From Mangrovicoccus sp. (GTDB lineage: Bacteria > Pseudomonadota > Alphaproteobacteria > Rhodobacterales > Rhodobacteraceae): a DNA stretch of 64,000 nucleotides. The notes below the pieces were generated by a model that was given only the letters and a program-made list of their open reading frames with translations, did no database searches and had not been told where the DNA came from. The stretch is taken from positions 1-64,000 of the forward strand of contig JAOXSB010000326.1 of assembly GCA_025800345.1 (NCBI GenBank), written 5' to 3'. The position numbers were made by a program, and so were the translations under genes. Of this stretch, positions 63,807-64,000 are shown piece after piece. Position 1 is the stretch's first letter; each line of letters begins with the position of its first letter.

Positions 63807-64000
63807 TTATTTCGCCTGCATTTTGCTGACCATTTTTAGCACCGTGCGTCGAGGCAGCAGCGGTGTGATCCAATTCAGCATAAAACGCAGCTTGGGATCA
63901 TTGATCGTCAAGAGCTTGCCTTGCATCATCGCGTCATAGCCATGTTTGGCCACGGCTTCGGGGGTGGCCCCGTTGGTGGCAAGGGCGGTGCCCTCCATAT
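63807..64000 (-). CDS. C-terminal part of a short-chain dehydrogenase-like protein (5' end outside window)
   Basis: The frame on the minus strand is open from the window edge to the TAA at 63807-63809. The visible 64 residues (EAVAKHGYDAMMQGKLLTIND, then LPRRTVLKMVSKMQAK) resemble the C-terminal end of an SDR family oxidoreductase of the YqjQ/DltE type. No catalytic motif is visible, so the call is tentative. It converges with the DUF2950 gene. Confidence 0.6.
   Translation of the reverse strand, partial: MEGTALATNGATPEAVAKHGYDAMMQGKLLTINDPKLRFMLNWITPLLPRRTVLKMVSKMQAK

Noticed and set aside
1-64000. Possible mobile element, prophage, CRISPR array or defence island
   Set aside because: No transposase, integrase, phage structural gene, regularly spaced repeat or recognised defence gene was seen; both tRNA genes have ordinary flanks with no direct repeat of their 3' ends.

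Overview
The window is a stretch of chromosome from a moderately GC-rich alphaproteobacterium, most likely of the Rhodobacteraceae/Roseobacter type. This is inferred from marker combinations: Irr divergent from fabA-fabB-fabI, a trgB-cysK pair, PntAB, the PhaA/PhaB pair, a fused ATP-grasp/alpha-E protein, ETF-ubiquinone oxidoreductase, and short roseobacter-style phasin-like proteins. There is no rRNA, IS element, prophage or CRISPR array. Coding density is high and no gene-free stretch exceeds 300 bases; the longest are about 288 bases (48869-49156) and 251 bases (42026-42276).

Layout. 1-4.6 kb: 3' part of an ATP-grasp/alpha-E protein, motA, and a large exported protein coupled to motA. 4.7-15.9 kb: tRNA-Ser, a MscS-type channel, cysK and trgB, a cyclopropane-fatty-acid synthase family enzyme, photolyase, an AcuI-type reductase, an SH3 protein, a D-2-hydroxyacid dehydrogenase and a membrane protein. 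15.9-20.9 kb: panB-panC, then fabI-fabB-fabA, with irr divergent. 20.9-29.1 kb: a small transporter, miaB, tig, tRNA-Leu, fabF-mltG, pyrE-pyrC. 29.2-32.0 kb: ureD-ureA-ureB with no ureC behind it, then two paralogous short phasin-like proteins. 32.2-42.0 kb: ctaA, an M32 carboxypeptidase, azlCD, a tightly overlapping molybdenum-cofactor array (fdhD-mobA-mobB-moeA fusion), a GNAT enzyme, greA. 42.3-49 kb: ETF-QO, a TPR protein overlapping ispE, a polyprenyl diphosphate synthase, DUF2007, a methyltransferase, a small DUF465 protein. 49-52 kb: phaA-phaB and an EAL protein. 52-64 kb: a more accessory zone with tag, a lyxose isomerase, a metallo-hydrolase behind a likely persulfide-regulator operator, an isoprenylcysteine-methyltransferase-like protein, pntA-pntB, and several envelope proteins of unknown function (DUF1254, DUF418-like, DUF3300, DUF2950).

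Functional themes are fatty-acid and lipid synthesis (fabA, fabB, fabI, fabF, cfa, panBC for CoA/ACP), reducing-power and quinone metabolism (pntAB, ETF-QO, polyprenyl synthase, ispE, ctaA), and molybdenum-cofactor synthesis.

The observations most worth following are: (i) a 20-bp palindrome matching the ATTC-N8-GAAT motif recalled for SqrR, directly upstream of a metallo-beta-lactamase-fold hydrolase whose HxHxDH motif is lost; (ii) two diverged copies of a 70-bp intergenic element whose hairpins change sequence but stay paired; (iii) a urease operon that ends after ureB; (iv) a photolyase Shine-Dalgarno sequence buried in an 11-bp stem; (v) a MoeA fused to a 300-residue extra domain; and (vi) a phasin-like protein with a histone-like tail beside its short paralogue.
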